Source: JBLIDK01 sp047632595
GTDB lineage: Bacteria > Bacteroidota > Bacteroidia > Sphingobacteriales > Sphingobacteriaceae
Direction: 5' to 3'
DNA: 42,532 nucleotides
NCBI GenBank assembly: GCA_047632595.1
Contig: JBLIDK010000015.1
Span: forward strand, 1-42,532
Shown here one piece after another: positions 39,669 through 42,532 of the stretch; within the stretch, counting starts at the first letter, position 1; each line of letters starts with the position of its first letter. Both the position numbers and the translations under genes were made by a program. The notes under the pieces are model-generated. The model saw only the letters and a list, made by a program, of their open reading frames with translations, had not been told where the DNA came from and did not search any database.

Positions 39669-39706
39669 AAAAAAGAACCTTGTATTTGCACACAAGGTTC
39701 TTTTTT
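39669..39706. terminator. Strong bidirectional terminator before corA
   Basis: AAAAAAGAACCTTGT (39669-39683) pairs perfectly with ACAAGGTTCTTTTTT (39692-39706), 15 bp with an 8-base loop. The flanking A-run gives a T-run on the minus strand. It ends the lipoprotein gene ending at 39725. Confidence 0.88.
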
Positions 39707-39724
39707 TTTAAAAAGTTTTGAAAA

Positions 39725-40645
39725 TTATTGTTGAACTTTTACGTCAATAGTAATTTCTCTATCAGCACCTGAAGTACCAGCAATAGAAACTACTTTAAAC
39801 ATTCCATGTTTTCCACCTGCAGTAACAAATGCACCAACATTACCAGTAGCTAACATGTTTAATTTTGTATCTGCAGCACCTGTAGTTTCAGCTAAAATTG
39901 CTTGATCACCAGCAATTGCATCAAACTCAGCTGTAGTTACAGTAGTAGTTTTAAATTTAGTAGCATTCTTAGTTGTCCAAGAGTCAAATTTATCACCATG
40001 AGCTGTATTTGCATCTGCATCATTTGGAGCTGCCATTGTAGCTTCGTTTGTAGTACCATAGAAATAAACAAAATCAATTAATGCTTGATTCGAATTTGCA
40101 TCAGCATATAAATATACTGTACCAGTAGTAGTTGCAAAAAAGCTACCTACGGATGAATGAGTTTGTCCACCCATTAATTTAGTTGAATACGTATCAATAG
40201 GGTCCCCAATTGTATCAACAGGAACTGCAGCAGTAACGGTTAACGTTAATTTTGCACTACCTACATTACCATTTTCATCTGTTACAGAGCAATTGTAAAC
40301 TTCAGTACCAGCAACATCTGCTGCAACTACAATACTATTATAAGTGAAGCTTTTAGTTCCTTTTACCAAAACAGAATCATTTGTGCTAGCTACAGTAAAA
40401 ATATATGGAACTGCTGCTTTACCGTCATATGCAACTGTAATTTTAAAGTTTGTTAAGTCAACATTTGCACTTCCAGTAAACGTAAAGTTAACTGTATCAC
40501 CAGTGTTAACATCCGCAGTTCCGCCAGTAGGGCTAGTCATAGTTGCAGTTGGATTTGGTTCTACTTCTTCTTCATCTTTACATGAAGTAACAAATACTGA
40601 AGTTGCTACTAGAGCTGTTATTACTAAATATTTTAATTTTTTCAT
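39725..40645 (-). CDS. Ig-like-domain lipoprotein, probably well expressed
   Basis: 306 residues with a signal peptide ending in lipobox VTSC (Cys22) and an acidic start of the mature protein (KDEEEVEPNP). The next part (about 30-140) looks like a bacterial Ig-like beta-sandwich with ATMTSPTGGTADVNTGDTVNF and NCSVTDENGNVGSAKLTLTV. The C-terminal half (about 150-306) is another beta-rich domain, low in Cys and rich in Thr, Ala and Asp. I do not recognise it by name. The regular Ala/Thr/Val codon use, an exact -7 box at 40701-40708, a leader of about 50 bases and a strong terminator suggest high expression. Confidence 0.8.
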   Translation of the reverse strand: MKKLKYLVITALVATSVFVTSCKDEEEVEPNPTATMTSPTGGTADVNTGDTVNFTFTGSANVDLTNFKITVAYDGKAAVPYIFTVASTNDSVLVKGTKSFTYNSIVVAADVAGTEVYNCSVTDENGNVGSAKLTLTVTAAVPVDTIGDPIDTYSTKLMGGQTHSSVGSFFATTTGTVYLYADANSNQALIDFVYFYGTTNEATMAAPNDADANTAHGDKFDSWTTKNATKFKTTTVTTAEFDAIAGDQAILAETTGAADTKLNMLATGNVGAFVTAGGKHGMFKVVSIAGTSGADREITIDVKVQQ

Positions 40646-40700
40646 TTTTATAATTTTTGAGTTTGCTTAATTGTGTTATTTTATTTTAAATAACTCCGAT

Positions 40701-40708
40701 CAAATATA
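40701..40708 (-). promoter_or_regulatory. -7 element of the Ig-like lipoprotein gene
   Basis: TATATTTG on the minus strand, exact TAnnTTTG; predicted start near 40696. The only upstream TTG is about 24 bases away, longer than usual. Confidence 0.5.
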
Positions 40709-40737
40709 GTATAAGGTTTCAGTATATAAAACCAAAA

Positions 40738-41382
40738 TTAAATGTATTTTAATTTCTTTATTATTTGAATACTTTCAGGTCCGGTATTGAAAAGCAAATC
40801 AAGTATACTTAAATTACTAATAAACCCGTGTTTAAAGGAATGTGGTTGATAATAACTAGTTTCTAGCCAGTTGCAAAGAGAGGGTCTTTTAGGGCTTAAT
40901 TCTTCTCTTAAATCAATTTGCCCATTTGCACTTTTAACAAAATTTGTGGTGTTATGTACTTCAATTTTAGATTGAAGCAACTTTAAACTAAGATTTAGAG
41001 TCAATTCGTTAATGTCTTTAAGATTGTTGTGGGAACTTTCATAAAGCGATCGAATATACATTTCAAAATGTTCAAAAAATGGAGCATTTCCATAGGCTGT
41101 TTGAATAGACTGCCAGTGATTTTTTTTCCAACCCCCCCCTTCTTTTGCCTCCACTTTAGCGAAATCCTTAAAATCTTTAGATTTTTTATTAATTGGTATT
41201 ACTAAATCATGTTTTCCATTTGGCCCGTATATTTGAGTGCGATTTCTAAAGGTTTGTTTAATAAAACTTTCATTTACCTCAATAGAAATGCGACCTTGCG
41301 TGATAGCAACATAGAAAAACTCTATTGGAGGCCAGTAGCAAGATGGCAAAACCACATTATTTTCACACTTAAAAAAATCCAT
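40738..41382 (-). CDS. WbqC-family protein
   Basis: 214 residues, soluble. Family features are LPSCYWPPIEFFYVA near the start, then FRNRTQIYGPNGKHDLVIPIN, the KNHWQSIQTAYGNAPFFEHF segment, and KRPSLCNWLETSYYQPH with the conserved C-terminal YxQ-like motif. WbqC-like proteins are found with O-antigen or capsule genes and are thought to be N-acyl or aminotransferase-like; the exact reaction is not settled. It diverges from the GWxTD gene and is separated from the lipoprotein by 92 bases. Confidence 0.82.
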   Translation of the reverse strand: MDFFKCENNVVLPSCYWPPIEFFYVAITQGRISIEVNESFIKQTFRNRTQIYGPNGKHDLVIPINKKSKDFKDFAKVEAKEGGGWKKNHWQSIQTAYGNAPFFEHFEMYIRSLYESSHNNLKDINELTLNLSLKLLQSKIEVHNTTNFVKSANGQIDLREELSPKRPSLCNWLETSYYQPHSFKHGFISNLSILDLLFNTGPESIQIIKKLKYI

Positions 41383-41396
41383 TTCCTATTAATTAC

Positions 41397-41425
41397 TTGT
41401 TAATTTAGAGTTTTATTGAAATTTG
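41397..41425 (+). promoter_or_regulatory. Promoter just before the GWxTD gene
   Basis: TTG at 41397-41399, 18 bases, then GAAATTTG (41418-41425; one mismatch to TAnnTTTG), four bases (AAGA), then ATG 41430. It has the same four-base gap to the start as gpmI and the ThiF/MoeB gene. Confidence 0.4.
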
Positions 41426-41429
41426 AAGA

Positions 41430-42532
41430 ATGACAAAGCTACTTTATAGTATAGTATTTACCTTAGTTACCACTGTTCTATTTGCCCAAACCAACATTTC
41501 GGCATTTATGCAGGCGCATGTATTTAATACACCACAAAATAAACCTTATTTAGAACTATACCTTCAAGTTCAAATGTCGTCACTAAATTATATTGCTGTG
41601 GATAGTTTTAAAGTTGCTACGGTTAATGCATTACTTACAATTGAAAAAGAAGACTCTCCTATATATGTCGACAAATTCAATTTAAACACTATTACCAACA
41701 CCTTAGGAAGTACAAATATTTCATCTATACATCAACAACGAATTGCTTTGCCATTTGGCTCCTATTATTTAAATGTTCTTTTAACAGATACGAATGATAA
41801 AAGGAACACAATTGAGCTTAGAGAAAAAATTGACGTGATTTTTGATAGTACTTCGCTTAGTATTTCTGACTTTCAATTTATTGACAACATTAGTAATGAT
41901 TCAACCAAAGGTGGTTTTCAGAAAAACGGGGTTTATTATACACCACATGTGGGTAATTACTTTAGCACAGCCGATGAAAAGCTAAACTTTTATATAGAAT
42001 TATATGGTGCTAACAAAGCACTAAGTGATTCTGAAAAATATATAATTAACTACTATATAGAAGACGCTGATAGAATAAAGCCAATTGAAAAATATAGAAA
42101 GATTTCAAGAGCAAATGCCACTTTGGTAAAACCCTTTATTGGAAGCTTTCCAATTGAAAATCTATCCACTGGAAATTATAATCTTCATCTTGAAATCATC
42201 AATAAGGATAATAAAGTAATTGCTTCTAAAACCAGGTTTTTTCAAAGGCAAAACCAACAATATACCACAGCAATTGAAGATTTTGAAAAAACAGAAATTG
42301 CGGGAACTTTTGTTGCAGACCTACCATTAGATTCATTGCTTCAATTTTGTGAATACATTTATGCTATTTCTTCAGGAAGTGAAATAACACTAAAAAACAC
42401 ACTAGTAGCAAATAATCCAACAAAAGAGTCCATTGGAAGATTCTTTTTAAGCTTTTGGCAACAACGAAACTTGAGCGATCCTGAATCTGAGTGGTTCGAC
42501 TACTATATTCATGTTCAAGAAGCTAATGCTAG
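41430..42532 (+). CDS. GWxTD domain-containing exported protein, 3' end beyond window
   Basis: About 367 codons from ATG 41430 to the window edge. A signal peptide (MTKLLYSIVFTLVTTVLFAQ) is followed by two repeated Ig-like beta modules (KPYLELYLQVQ; NFYIELYGANK). The last visible residues, SFWQQRNLSDPESEWFDYY...HVQEANA, are the start of the GWxTD domain found at the C-terminal side of this Bacteroidota family; the GWxTD motif itself should lie just past 42532. Function unknown; exported, possibly surface-associated. Confidence 0.85.
   Translation, partial: MTKLLYSIVFTLVTTVLFAQTNISAFMQAHVFNTPQNKPYLELYLQVQMSSLNYIAVDSFKVATVNALLTIEKEDSPIYVDKFNLNTITNTLGSTNISSIHQQRIALPFGSYYLNVLLTDTNDKRNTIELREKIDVIFDSTSLSISDFQFIDNISNDSTKGGFQKNGVYYTPHVGNYFSTADEKLNFYIELYGANKALSDSEKYIINYYIEDADRIKPIEKYRKISRANATLVKPFIGSFPIENLSTGNYNLHLEIINKDNKVIASKTRFFQRQNQQYTTAIEDFEKTEIAGTFVADLPLDSLLQFCEYIYAISSGSEITLKNTLVANNPTKESIGRFFLSFWQQRNLSDPESEWFDYYIHVQEANA

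Noticed and set aside
1..42532. Use of an alternative genetic code to explain the internal stops
   Set aside because: TAA, TAG and TGA all end clearly bounded genes elsewhere in the window.
1..42532. Insertion sequences, prophage, CRISPR array or integron
   Set aside because: No transposase, integrase, recombinase, cas gene or regular spaced repeats seen.

Overview
The window looks like chromosomal DNA of a low-GC Bacteroidota bacterium, most likely in the Flavobacteriia. Four things point there. The order lolA-ftsK and the neighbourhood nadC-DUF4783-gpmI are familiar in that group. There are many lipoproteins, plus a secreted protein with PKD domains and a C-terminal type IX secretion sorting domain. 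Start codons rarely have a Shine-Dalgarno sequence. Several promoters match the Bacteroidota -7 element TAnnTTTG. No insertion sequence, phage gene, tRNA or CRISPR array is visible. The content is mostly core genome with a few eroded accessory genes.

Layout. 1-4165 (minus strand): a truncated Asp-box beta-propeller protein, two lipoproteins and a metzincin-like lipoprotein. 4526-10320 (minus): an MBL-fold hydrolase, an 89-residue unknown, LolA, FtsK and the Mpl-type murein ligase, concerned with envelope and chromosome segregation. 10418-16746: an M42-like aminopeptidase, NadC, a DUF4783 protein, GpmI, a lipoprotein, an M20 dipeptidase and a cysteine-free thioredoxin-fold protein. 16747-17778 is an AT-rich stretch of about 1 kb holding one small membrane ORF. 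17809-23422: the PKD/T9SS protein, an iodotyrosine-deiodinase-like flavoprotein, a ThiF/MoeB-rhodanese protein, PlsC and Lgt.

23589-30340: a response regulator with a premature stop, a degenerate extracellular-type ORF, an MFS exporter, a DPP III-like peptidase in a pair with an OmpA-like lipoprotein, a histidine phosphotransfer protein with a premature stop, and FolK. 30415-33753: SppA, a GT9 glycosyltransferase and a SixA-like phosphatase. The SRP RNA lies antisense just after sixA. 33932-42532: a biotin-dependent carboxyltransferase, a corA-SLC13-mscS ion-transport operon (minus), an abundant-looking lipoprotein, a WbqC-family protein and the start of a GWxTD protein.

Genes are packed tightly. 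Five of the six convergent protein-coding pairs overlap at their stop codons, and one bidirectional terminator hairpin lies inside coding sequence. The observations most worth a second look are: two phosphorelay proteins each cut by an in-frame stop after the phospho-acceptor residue with a recognisable continuation; a deiodinase homologue that keeps the halotyrosine-binding Glu/Tyr/Lys triad; a recurrent -7 box placed four bases before the start codon, suggesting leaderless mRNAs; and a sigma-54-like sequence before the broken response regulator. I did not find a clear new multi-gene defence or metabolic system.
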